Of a DNA stretch of 50,950 nt, positions 1 to 6,787 are shown one piece after another. Made by a program: the position numbers and the translations under genes. Every line of letters begins with the position of its first letter. The stretch's first letter is position 1. The stretch comes from Nitrospirota bacterium. GTDB lineage: Bacteria; Nitrospirota; Nitrospiria; 2-01-FULL-66-17. The notes under the pieces are model-generated. The model was not told the DNA's origin, did no database searches, and worked only from the letters and a program-made list of their open reading frames with translations. Location of the stretch: the NCBI GenBank assembly GCA_040757335.1, contig JBFLXB010000028.1:1-50950 (forward strand), in the 5' to 3' direction.

Positions 1-103
1 CGGAGCAGGCGACACGGGCGCTGTCCGCCGACCAACCCAACGGCCAGTCCCCGGTGCCTACGGCCCGTGGGATTCTTCCGGGATGGATTGATGGTTCGAC
101 AAG

Positions 104-126
104 TCATTTTTTCAGCACCCTGCTAG
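104..126. repeat. Solo end of a dispersed repeat (TTTTTTCAGCACCCTGCTAG)
   Basis: The T-run followed by CAGCACCCTGCTAG closely resembles the right end of the inverted-repeat element at 2251-2430 (CTTTTTCAGCAGCCTG). It sits just outside the transposase remnants. Positions 1-103 contain no gene I recognise. A short frame stays open from base 3 to 215, but it crosses this repeat and the IS remnant and resembles no protein I know. The similarity is visible in the sequence; calling it one repeat family is inference. Confidence 0.4.
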
Positions 127-164
127 GGTGGCCAGGGGACGGCTCGGGCTCCAACCCGGTACCG

Positions 165-440
165 CTATTGGGTACGCGGCGGGATGTACGCCTGGGGGAT
201 CAGGTCGGCTCGTAGGAGCTAGGCCAATACGGTCGCATCGAGCTTGTCGGTCTTAGTCCGCGCACTCGCGATGGCCTTCGTCTTGAGCGGATGCGCCAAC
301 ACCAAATCCGGGTACCGGTCAATAACTCATAGAGCCACATCCAGTTGCCCGTCGCTTCGACCACCAAGCGCGCATCAGACGGCTGCGCTCCGAAGTAGGC
401 CCACAGCGTCTCGGGCTCGTTGCGTAGGTTGCGCTGGTCG
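165..440 (-). pseudogene. IS110-family transposase remnant (N-terminal DEDD region, decayed)
   Basis: On the minus strand, pieces in different frames give NLRNEPETLWAYFG, VVEATGNWMWLYELL, LAHPLKTKAIASARTKTDK, LDATVLA, then LLRADLIPQAYIPP. These are hallmark stretches of the N-terminal RuvC-like part of IS110-family transposases, which act on DNA during insertion-sequence movement. The frame shifts after YELL. An amber codon replaces the usual residue between LDATVLA and LLRAD, and a further stop lies at 165-167. There is no C-terminal serine domain. The fragment cannot encode a working transposase. It directly abuts an ISL3-type fragment on its 5' side. Confidence 0.75.
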
Positions 441-510
441 AGCGAGCGCGTCACCCAGGTGGCGCATGACGTGGAACTTGTCGAACAGGATCGACCTTTC
501 AACTGGCCCG
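441..510 (-). pseudogene. ISL3-family transposase fragment
   Basis: Minus-strand translation gives ILFDKFHVMRHLGDAL, the conserved block around a catalytic aspartate of ISL3-family DDE transposases. Only this short block is left. It joins the IS110-like remnant at about 441 with a change of frame, so the two come from different elements brought together by insertion or deletion. No inverted repeats of either element could be made out. The family assignment rests on this one motif. Confidence 0.55.
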
Positions 511-567
511 GTCAGAAAGCGCGGAGCTCCCGGAATACGATAAGATCCTCGGAGAGGAGGTCTGAGC

Positions 568-702
568 GTGGACAAGAGGAAACAACGCAAGCTTGAAAGG
601 GCGGGCTGGCGGGTCGGCTCGCCGGCTGAGTTTCTCCGACTCTCGCCGGAGGAGGCCGCTCTTATCGAACAGGCTCCACATGCACCACGCCGGACACCGT
701 AA
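568..702 (+). pseudogene. Truncated XRE/HigA-like antitoxin HTH protein, 44 aa
   Basis: A GTG at 568 follows a good ribosome binding site (GGAGAGGAGG at 551-560). The short product starts VDKRKQRKLERAGWRVG and continues with EFLRLSPEEAALIEQ. That matches the opening helices of a common XRE/HigA-type antitoxin family, in which SPEEAA is followed by a helix-turn-helix of about 60 further residues. Here the frame ends after APRRTP at 700-702, before the recognition helices, and no toxin gene is adjacent. The tail overlaps the start of the next gene in another frame. I infer a truncated antitoxin left by the rearrangement that brought in the IS remnants; a free-standing small peptide is possible but less likely. 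Confidence 0.5.
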
Positions 703-1024
703 ACACGAACCCATCCCGCCTGAGCGGTCCGCAACGATCCCCTCCCTGATCCGCGAGGCGCTCCTCACTGCACCCAAGACAGCGCGAGAGCTTTCAGGCG
801 AACTTCGCCTCTCCGAGCGCGAGGTGCTCCGTCACCTCGAACACCTGGAGCGATCGCTCAAGGAGGACGGCGCGAAGTTGGTCGTGGAGTCGCCTACCTG
901 CTTGTCGTGTGGGTTTGTGTTCCGTAAGCGCGAGCGTCTGAACCGCCCCAGCCGGTGCCCCGTGTGCCGTGGCGAGCGTTTGTCGCCGGCGAGGTTCAGC
1001 GTGGAGCCGTCGCGCAACAAGTGA
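680..1024 (+). CDS. HTH / zinc-ribbon transcriptional regulator (COG3357-like), 114 aa
   Basis: The product has an N-terminal winged-helix segment (about residues 15-62, with TARELSGELRLSEREVLRHL typical of the HTH). A C-terminal zinc ribbon follows: CLSCGFVF then CPVC, giving four cysteines of the form CxxC...CxxC. This layout is that of the small predicted regulators grouped as COG3357, whose targets are mostly unknown. The ATG at 680 is preferred because the product then starts shortly before the HTH. An upstream ATG at 593 in the same frame would add 29 arginine-rich residues that overlap the truncated antitoxin frame. No operon partner is seen on this strand. The fold is fairly certain, the regulatory target unknown. 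Confidence 0.75.
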   Translation: MHHAGHRKHEPIPPERSATIPSLIREALLTAPKTARELSGELRLSEREVLRHLEHLERSLKEDGAKLVVESPTCLSCGFVFRKRERLNRPSRCPVCRGERLSPARFSVEPSRNK

Positions 1025-1040
1025 CAGAAAGGCTCGCTGG

Positions 1041-1060
1041 ATTCCCGCGTTCGCGGGAAT
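1041..1060. repeat. Dispersed palindrome ATTCCCGCG-TT-CGCGGGAAT
   Basis: A perfect 9-bp inverted repeat with a 2-base loop lies 16 bases after the regulator stop. Palindromes of this GGATTCCCGCG...CGCGGGAAT type are common scattered intergenic repeats in many bacterial genomes. It could fold in RNA and protect or end a transcript, but no T-run follows. Confidence 0.7.
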
Positions 1061-1078
1061 GAGTGAAATCCCCCCTCC

Positions 1079-1099
1079 CCCCCCTTTGTTAAAGGGGGG
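1079..1099. repeat. Dispersed palindrome CCCCCCTTT-GTT-AAAGGGGGG
   Basis: A perfect 9-bp inverted repeat with a 3-base loop lies between the regulator and the radical SAM gene, 18 bases after another palindrome. Similar C-run/TTTAACAAAG/G-run elements occur as scattered repeats in environmental bacteria. The rest of 1025-1156 contains no coding signal. Confidence 0.65.
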
Positions 1100-1156
1100 A
1101 CTGAAGGCTGTTCCAGCACATGGTGATGCTGTGTTTGCCCCCACGTAGACAGACGC

Positions 1157-2235
1157 TCAACGAAAACCTGCCAGCCACACCGGCAGCCGTTTCGATCCCC
1201 AGTCCCCGTGTCCGGCTTCGAATACGCCCGCGCACGCCATCCCGCAGCCGCTACATCGACCGTCTCCGGTCAGCGCCCATGCGGTGATCTCGTAGCCATC
1301 ACGACCGATCAGCGTCTTGCCGCACGCATGACAATAGGTGCTCTGCCCTTCGGGGTCGTAGACATTGCCGGTGTATACGTACCGGAGGCCGTTCGTGATC
1401 GCGATCCGGCGCGCCCGCGTCAGCGTGGCGGGCGGCGTGGGCGGACGATCCAGCATTTTGTAGTCTGGGTGAAACGCGGTGAAGTGAAGCGGCACATCGG
1501 GGCCGAGGTGCTCGACCACCCAGCGCGTGAGCGCGTCGATCTCCGCGTCGGAGTCATTCTCGCCCGGGATCAGCAGCGTGGTGATCTCAAACCACACCGA
1601 GGTGTGTCGCTTGAGGTAGACCAGCGTGTCGAGCACGGGTTGCAGGTGCGAGGCCGTGACCTCGTGGTAGAAGCGCTCGGTGAATCCCTTGAGATCCACG
1701 TTCGCCGCGTCCATGTGTTGATAGAACTCACGCCGCGGCTCGTCGCACACGTACCCCGCGGTCACGGCGACCGCTTTGATGCCTTCAGCGCGACACGCTT
1801 TTGCCACGTCGATCGCGTATTCGTGGAAGATCACCGGGTCGTTGTACGTCATGGCCACGCTGCGGCATCCCAGCGAACGCGCAGCGCGGGCGATGGTCTC
1901 GGGCGATGCCTCGTCGGCCAACGTGTCGGTCTCGCGCGACTTGCTGATGTCCCAGTTCTGGCAAAACTTGCAGGCGAGGTTACAGCCCGCGGTGCCGAAC
2001 GAGAGCACGGGGGTACCTGGGAGAAAGTGGTTCAGCGGTTTTTTCTCGATGGGATCCACGCAAAAACCGCTCGATCGTCCGTAGGTCGTGAGGACGATCT
2101 GATCGCCCTGCCGGCTGCGAACAAAACAGAATCCTTGCCGGCCTCGTGCAGCTTGCAGAACCGCGGGCAGAGGTCGCACTGCACCCGCCCGTCCTCGAGG
2201 CGATGCCAATACCGAGTAGGGACAATGGTTGACAT
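1157..2235 (-). pseudogene. amrS: AmmeMemoRadiSam-system radical SAM protein, frameshifted
   Basis: Reading MSTIVPTRYW from an ATG at 2235 (SD GGGAG), the N-terminus holds the CxxCxxFC cluster CDLCPRFCKLHE. The frame then breaks near 2142-2143. The remaining sequence runs in the -1 frame: RQGFCFVRSRQGDQ, then the radical SAM motif CNLACKFC at about residue 76 of that frame, YNDPVIF, and a C-terminal pair of CxxC clusters (CHACG, CSGCG). Adding one G to the GAGGCC stretch restores HEGRQGFCFVR exactly, so a single-base deletion or a sequencing error explains the break. Intact family members use [4Fe-4S] and SAM for radical chemistry together with AMMECR1 and MEMO partners, neither of which is in this window. 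Without a frame correction the protein would lose its first cysteine cluster. Confidence 0.85.
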
Positions 2236-2250
2236 GGAAGGACTCCCTTG

Positions 2251-2430
2251 CAGGCTGCTCAAAAAGCTCCAGCTACAAGGCCGCAGAGAGGAGGAAACCG
2301 GAGCGTACTGGGTCGTACGTGAGGATTTCCGACGACCGAGAATCTGCACTGCACCGTAGGTGCACTATGAAATGAGAGCCTCCTCACAGATCGCGAAGCA
2401 ACGCAGTAGCTGGACTTTTTCAGCAGCCTG
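2251..2430. repeat. 180-bp inverted-repeat (MITE-like) element
   Basis: The left end CAGGCTGCTCAAAAAGCTCC (2251-2270) is an imperfect inverted copy of the right end, which reads GACTTTTTCAGCAGCCTG at 2413-2430. The 130 bases between have no reading frame of note. The element fills the gap between the radical SAM gene start and the stop of the cytochrome gene, so it may also carry the radical SAM promoter. A related end lies at 104-126. No clear target-site duplication is visible. It may be a non-autonomous transposable element or a REP-like repeat. Confidence 0.6.
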
Positions 2431-2435
2431 TACGA

Positions 2436-2882
2436 CTACTGTTGGCCCTCGTGGCAATAACTGCACGACCCAGCCACGCTGCCGGCCAGGAAATAGTTGG
2501 GTGGATCCTGATCGGCCGCGCGGAGGGCCAGTCCGATGTCGCGCCGGAAGGCCTCGATGTTGCGGTCCAGCAGCGGGTGATTGGTCCGTTGCCCCGGGGG
2601 GTCCAACTGCGCGGCCGCGGTCTCCATCTCCCGCAGAAGGTGGATCACTTCCTCGTGCTGCTCCGGCTTCAGTGCGCCGTTTCCCGCGAGGAGGGTTTTC
2701 AACGCACGACTGTCACGGGCCAGCGTCCACATTTTGGAGTGGACGTCGCTGGTCTCGATGTACTTGAAGTCCGGCGGATAGGTGAACTGCCGGATCTTCT
2801 CAGCGTGCTCGCATCCGGACGCGATCGCCAGGACCGCGACCACCGCCAGGACCGCCGAGACTCCGCTCCCGATCAGCCGCAT
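2436..2882 (-). CDS. Mono-heme cytochrome-like lipoprotein
   Basis: The product is 148 residues. It starts with a hydrophobic signal (about residues 7-22) ending in the lipobox AIASGC, so it is probably a lipid-anchored periplasmic protein. A single heme-binding motif CSYCH lies four residues from the C-terminus. The middle is helical and charged (SDVHSKMWTLARDSRALKTLL). A C-terminal CxxCH on a helical protein recalls cytochrome c'/c556-like folds, but I cannot assign a family firmly. The ATG at 2882 has a strong site (GGGAGGACGCGG before ATG). It starts 16 bases after the PRPP synthetase gene, so it is probably the last gene of that operon. Its electron-transfer partner is unknown, and a cytochrome there is unexpected. 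Confidence 0.7.
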   Translation of the reverse strand: MRLIGSGVSAVLAVVAVLAIASGCEHAEKIRQFTYPPDFKYIETSDVHSKMWTLARDSRALKTLLAGNGALKPEQHEEVIHLLREMETAAAQLDPPGQRTNHPLLDRNIEAFRRDIGLALRAADQDPPNYFLAGSVAGSCSYCHEGQQ

Positions 2883-2898
2883 CCGCCGCGTCCTCCCT

Positions 2899-3795
2899 TC
2901 ATGCCGACGGTGGTCTCATCACGTCCCGAACCCCTTCCGCCAACAGTGCGGTCGCGTCGATCTCGCTCGTCGGGTTCGGGACCGTGTTGCAGGTGACGAC
3001 GCGACGACATCCCGCCGCGATCAACTCATCGTGGGCCGTTCCCACGAAAATCCCGTGAACGGCGACGCAGACCGGACCGGGCATCCCGGTCTTGACCAGG
3101 GATCGAACGGTCTCGACCATGGTGCCGCCCGTGGAAATCACGTCGTCCACCAACACCGGCGTGCGGTCTCGCCACGCGTCCACGTCCGCGATCGAGACGC
3201 GCACCTCCCGGTCGTTCACGCGCGTCTTGGCCAACACCACGGAGGGTGCGCCCAACTTGCCCGCCACCGCGCTCACCCACTGTTGACTCTCGGCATCCGG
3301 GCCGACCAGGAGCGGGGCGTGAATGTGCGTGCCGATCCATTCGGCCAACAGCGGCGCCGCGCCGACCACGCGGGTGGGAATGGTGTAGAGTTCATCCAGC
3401 GCGCGGTAGCGATGGAGGTGGGGATCCACAGTCACCAGCCAGTCCACGTGGCTCGATGCCAGTGCGGCGAAGTATCGAGACGTGATCCCCTCGCCGGCCT
3501 GAAACCGCGCGTCTTGCCGCATGTACGGCAGATACGGCGCCACAAGGCCGACGCGGATCGCCCCGAGGTCGCGCGCGGTGGCCGCGATCCAGAGTACCGG
3601 GATGATCTTGTCGTCCGGGCGCGAGAGATCGGCCAGGATGACGACGTCGCGTCCCTCCACGGCCGAATCGAACCTCACGTAAGTCTCGCCGTCCGGGAAC
3701 CGGCGCACCGTGATCCGAGCGGGTTCCGCGTCGATCGCGATCCCCAGCCGCGCCGCGGCGTCCTCCGCGCCGAAGGCAACGAGCAACGGCTTCAC
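2899..3795 (-). CDS. prs: Ribose-phosphate pyrophosphokinase (PRPP synthetase) family protein
   Basis: The product has 298 residues, slightly under the usual 310-320. It shows the family marks in order: FPDGETYVR (about 33-41), RQDARF (about 93), VDPHLHRY, GPDAES, and the PRPP-binding loop VLVDDVISTGGTM near residue 215. The family makes PRPP from ribose 5-phosphate and ATP in the cytosol. The short form and VDPHLHRY in place of the common VDLH-A make it a divergent, archaeal-like member. The GTG start at 3795 overlaps the phosphorylase stop (GTGA) and has GAGGAAG upstream, so the two are translationally coupled. The neighbour would release ribose 1,5-bisphosphate or ribose 1-phosphate, so this enzyme may use a salvage-derived sugar. 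It may not be the organism's housekeeping Prs. Confidence 0.85.
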   Translation of the reverse strand: MKPLLVAFGAEDAAARLGIAIDAEPARITVRRFPDGETYVRFDSAVEGRDVVILADLSRPDDKIIPVLWIAATARDLGAIRVGLVAPYLPYMRQDARFQAGEGITSRYFAALASSHVDWLVTVDPHLHRYRALDELYTIPTRVVGAAPLLAEWIGTHIHAPLLVGPDAESQQWVSAVAGKLGAPSVVLAKTRVNDREVRVSIADVDAWRDRTPVLVDDVISTGGTMVETVRSLVKTGMPGPVCVAVHGIFVGTAHDELIAAGCRRVVTCNTVPNPTSEIDATALLAEGVRDVMRPPSA

Positions 3796-5321
3796 GAGGC
3801 TTCCTCGATGCGGACCACGTCCGTCTGCGCGTGGACGTACCCCATGGCGTACGCCAGTTCCCCCGGCGTCTCCGCGTGGACCGTGAGCAGCGGCTGGCCG
3901 ACGTCGACCCTGGTGCCCAGCCGCACGTGCAGCTCGATGCCCGCCGCCGAGGCCTGGGGCGCGCCCGACAACTTGGCGATCCGCGCCAGCCGTCGGTTGT
4001 CGATCTCCGCCACGCGCCCCGCGCGCCGCGCCGCGACGACGGAGGTATGCCCGGCGAGCGGGGGCTCACGCATCCCGCCCTGGGCCTCGCAGATCGCCGC
4101 GAACTTCCGCCACGCGCGGCCGTCGTCCAACACCGCCCGCGCCGTCACGTACCCGGCGCCGAGCGGGGCCTTGCCCGCCAATTCGAGCACGTGACCCGCC
4201 AGACCCAACGACCGCTCGCGAAGCGCCCTCGGCGCGTCCGGTTCTCCGCGCAGCACGGCCACTGCGTCGCGCGCCTCCAGGGCGGGGCCCAGACCGCGGC
4301 CGACCGGCTGTGAGCCGTCCGTGATCACGACCAACACCTCCAGTCCCACGGCCCGGCCCACCAGGGTCAACCGCTCGCTCAGCGTGTAGGCCGCCTCCGC
4401 ACTCCGCACCTTGGCGGTGGGGCCCACGGGAAGGTCCACCACCACGTGCGTCGAGCCTGCAGCCGCCTTCTTCGAGAGGATCGAGGCCACCAGTTGCCCT
4501 TCTCCGTCAAGATCGAGGGGCCGCGAGACCCGAATCAACACGTCGTCGGCTGGACTGAGCAACATGGCGCCCCCCCACACCACGCACCCGCCCTCTTTCC
4601 CCACCACTCTGCGCATCGCGGCGATGTCGAGCGCGACGGGCGCCAACGTCTCCATCGTATCCGCGGTGCCGGAGGGTGAGGTGATCGCCCGCGAGGAGGT
4701 CTTGGGCATGATGAGGCCGCACGCCGCCACGATGGGCACGATGATCAGAGACGTCCGGTTGCCGGGAATGCCCCCGACGCTGTGTTTGTCCGCGATCGGC
4801 CGCTGGCCCCAGTCGATGCGTTTGCCGACGTCGATCATCGCCCGCGTGAGGGCGACGCTCTCCTCCAAGTCGAGGCCGGCGCCCGCGCTGGCCGCGAGGA
4901 ACGCGGCCAATTCCACGTCGGCATACCGACCGGCCGCGATGTCGCGAACGATGGCCGTGATCGCCTCCGGGTCCAGCCGATTCCCGTGCACCTTGGACCG
5001 CACGTATCCCAGCGAGTCGAGCGGCGGCGGATGCCTGACGGTAACGTAATCGCCGGCTTCGGCCCCGAGAAGCCGCCACGCCGCCTCCGAAAGCCCTGCT
5101 TCATCGCGGGCCAAGAGATCGGAGGTGACCACGTTCAGCGTCGCGATGATGGGCCGTCCGTCGCGGCGGACCTCGATCCGGGACTGCGCCTCGAACCCTT
5201 CGGACCGGCACACGTCGCAGTCCTGCCGCATGTAGATGACGGGTTCCTGATAGGTGTCGATGCCCAGTCGCTTGAGCCGCAGGCGGTGCAAACCGTTGAG
5301 CGGTGGTTGGATCGGGCTCAT
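3792..5321 (-). CDS. AMP phosphorylase / thymidine phosphorylase family (archaeal-type long form)
   Basis: The 509-residue product is longer than classic bacterial thymidine phosphorylase (about 440). An extra N-terminal domain of about 80 residues (from MSPIQPPLNG) precedes the glycosyltransferase domain. The core motif KHSVGGIPGNRTSLIIVP and the following KTSSRAITSPSGTADTME are clear near residues 210-260. This layout matches the TIGR02645 group, which includes archaeal AMP phosphorylase (AMP + Pi to adenine + ribose 1,5-bisphosphate) and bacterial 'putative thymidine phosphorylase'. Substrate cannot be settled by eye. The ATG at 5321 overlaps the upstream MBL stop by four bases (ATGA), and its own stop overlaps prs, so the three are coupled. 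No ribose-1,5-bisphosphate isomerase or RubisCO gene is present in the window. Confidence 0.9.
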   Translation of the reverse strand: MSPIQPPLNGLHRLRLKRLGIDTYQEPVIYMRQDCDVCRSEGFEAQSRIEVRRDGRPIIATLNVVTSDLLARDEAGLSEAAWRLLGAEAGDYVTVRHPPPLDSLGYVRSKVHGNRLDPEAITAIVRDIAAGRYADVELAAFLAASAGAGLDLEESVALTRAMIDVGKRIDWGQRPIADKHSVGGIPGNRTSLIIVPIVAACGLIMPKTSSRAITSPSGTADTMETLAPVALDIAAMRRVVGKEGGCVVWGGAMLLSPADDVLIRVSRPLDLDGEGQLVASILSKKAAAGSTHVVVDLPVGPTAKVRSAEAAYTLSERLTLVGRAVGLEVLVVITDGSQPVGRGLGPALEARDAVAVLRGEPDAPRALRERSLGLAGHVLELAGKAPLGAGYVTARAVLDDGRAWRKFAAICEAQGGMREPPLAGHTSVVAARRAGRVAEIDNRRLARIAKLSGAPQASAAGIELHVRLGTRVDVGQPLLTVHAETPGELAYAMGYVHAQTDVVRIEEAS

Positions 5322-6691
5322 GCCAAGCGCACCACCTCGCGGTATTCCGGAACGCGGCAGGGCCACCCCAACTCTTCCTCGATGCGGTGGCGAAGCGCGT
5401 CCGCGGCCGCCGGTTCGCCGTGTACGATGAACGTCTTGCGAGGCGGTGTACGGAACGTCCGGAGCCAAGCCATGATCTCATCGGCGTCCGCGTGGGCGGA
5501 GATGTTGTTCATCGCTGCGACCTCCGCGTTGACCGGAACATACGCCCCGTGGATCTTGACCGACCGCGCGCCCGCGACCAGCGATGCGCCCCGCGTACCG
5601 GGAACCTGGTAGCCCGCGAACAGTATCGTATTCTTCGGGTCCGGGGCAAACGCCTTGATGTGGTGGACGACGCGGCCGCCGGTCGCCATGCCGCTCGCCG
5701 AGATGATGATCATCGGGCCCTCGCGGGTGTTCAGGCGTTTGGACTCCTGCATGTCGCCGACGACGTGGACCGATCGTCCGATCGCACGCCACTGATCGGG
5801 CGTGAGCCGGTGTTCGCCCTGATGGGCGGCGTAGACGCCGGTCGCATCGACGGCCATCGGGCTGTTGAGATACACTGGAATGTCGGGAATCCGCTTGGAG
5901 GCCTTCAATCGAGACACGAAAAACAGGACTGCCTGCGCCCGTCCCACGGCGAACGCGGGGATGATCAACACCCCGCCTCGCGTCGCGGTCCGGTTGATGA
6001 TCGCCGCAAGCGCCTCCTCCGGGTCGGTCGGATCGTGACGCCGATCCCCGTAGGTGGACTCCAACACGAGATAGTCCGGGGCTGCGATCGTCGCCGGCGC
6101 CCGCATGATGGGATCGTGCGGGCGCCCCAGATCGCCCGAAAACGTCACGGTCGTCCCCGCCAGCGACAACGACACGTACGACGCGCCCAACAAGTGCCCG
6201 GACGGATCGAGCCGAACCGTGAGCCCGTCTCCCAGGTCGTGGACCTTCTCGTAGCCGATCGGTACCAGGCGCGTGAGCGCGTGTTGAGCGTCCAGACGCG
6301 TGAACAGCGGGAGGGCGGGCGCATGTTTGGAGTACCCGTGCCGGTTGGCGTATTGCGCTTCCTCCTCTTGGAGGTACCCGGAATCCGGAAGCAGGATGCC
6401 GCACAGATCTCGCGTGGCCTCGCTGCACAATACCGGTCCCGCGAACCCTTGTTTGACCAGTACGGGCAGGTAGCCGCTGTGATCAACGTGGGCGTGCGTC
6501 AACACGACCGCGTGGATCGACGCCGGATCGACGGGCAGCGGCGCCCAGTTCCGGAGGCGCAGGTGCTTGAACCCTTGAAAAAGGCCGCAGTCCACGAGGA
6601 TTCTGCGCTTGGAGGCGATCACCAGGAATTTTGACCCGGTGACCGTTCCGGTGGCACCAAGAAACGTCAGGCGCATGGCATCAGGCGGCAT
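5318..6691 (-). CDS. Beta-CASP metallo-beta-lactamase ribonuclease (YSH1/CPSF-like, COG1236)
   Basis: The product is 457 residues. The N-terminal MBL domain has the metal-binding motif HAHVDHSG at about residues 75-82, GATGTVTGS near the start, and the later ligands DPSGHLLG and SGDLGRP. The beta-CASP domain follows (about 215-330). A C-terminal RNA-metabolising metallo-beta-lactamase motif (ISAHADADEIMAWL) completes the family. Such proteins are Zn-dependent RNA endo/exonucleases acting in the cytoplasm. It is the first gene of the operon with AMP phosphorylase and PRPP synthetase, which places RNA breakdown ahead of nucleotide salvage. An in-frame ATG at 6676 is an equally good start, since neither has a strong SD. 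A perfect 17-bp palindrome at 6728-6744 is a candidate operator. Confidence 0.9.
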   Translation of the reverse strand: MPPDAMRLTFLGATGTVTGSKFLVIASKRRILVDCGLFQGFKHLRLRNWAPLPVDPASIHAVVLTHAHVDHSGYLPVLVKQGFAGPVLCSEATRDLCGILLPDSGYLQEEEAQYANRHGYSKHAPALPLFTRLDAQHALTRLVPIGYEKVHDLGDGLTVRLDPSGHLLGASYVSLSLAGTTVTFSGDLGRPHDPIMRAPATIAAPDYLVLESTYGDRRHDPTDPEEALAAIINRTATRGGVLIIPAFAVGRAQAVLFFVSRLKASKRIPDIPVYLNSPMAVDATGVYAAHQGEHRLTPDQWRAIGRSVHVVGDMQESKRLNTREGPMIIISASGMATGGRVVHHIKAFAPDPKNTILFAGYQVPGTRGASLVAGARSVKIHGAYVPVNAEVAAMNNISAHADADEIMAWLRTFRTPPRKTFIVHGEPAAADALRHRIEEELGWPCRVPEYREVVRLA

Positions 6692-6727
6692 CGTGTGTTA
6701 TGTACCACAGGACGAGTACGCGCCGCC

Positions 6728-6744
6728 ATGACCCGACGGGTCAT
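6728..6744. promoter_or_regulatory. Perfect palindrome ATGACCCG-A-CGGGTCAT, candidate operator
   Basis: Two 8-bp arms meet around a single central base, 37 bases upstream of the MBL ribonuclease gene. A one-base centre is unfavourable for an RNA hairpin and no T-run follows on either strand, so a protein-binding site for a dimeric regulator fits better than a terminator. The binding protein is unknown. Confidence 0.4.
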
Positions 6745-6787
6745 CGGGGATCAACCGTTCGCAGTGGCAGCTGTGGGACCGAACCGG

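Noticed and set aside
3-215. Open frame on the plus strand at the window start
   Set aside because: It crosses the dispersed repeat end and the IS110 remnant and contains no recognisable motif; it is probably open only because the DNA is GC-rich.
1208-2359. Long plus-strand frame opposite the radical SAM gene
   Set aside because: The minus strand encodes clear radical SAM motifs; the plus frame is an Arg/His/Val-rich antisense shadow.
2782-4194. Plus-strand frame of 470 codons opposite prs and the phosphorylase
   Set aside because: Both genes beneath it on the minus strand have unmistakable motifs; composition of the plus frame is that of a GC-rich shadow.
5303-6634. Plus-strand frame of 443 codons opposite the MBL ribonuclease
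   Set aside because: Antisense of a protein with intact HAHVDH and beta-CASP motifs.
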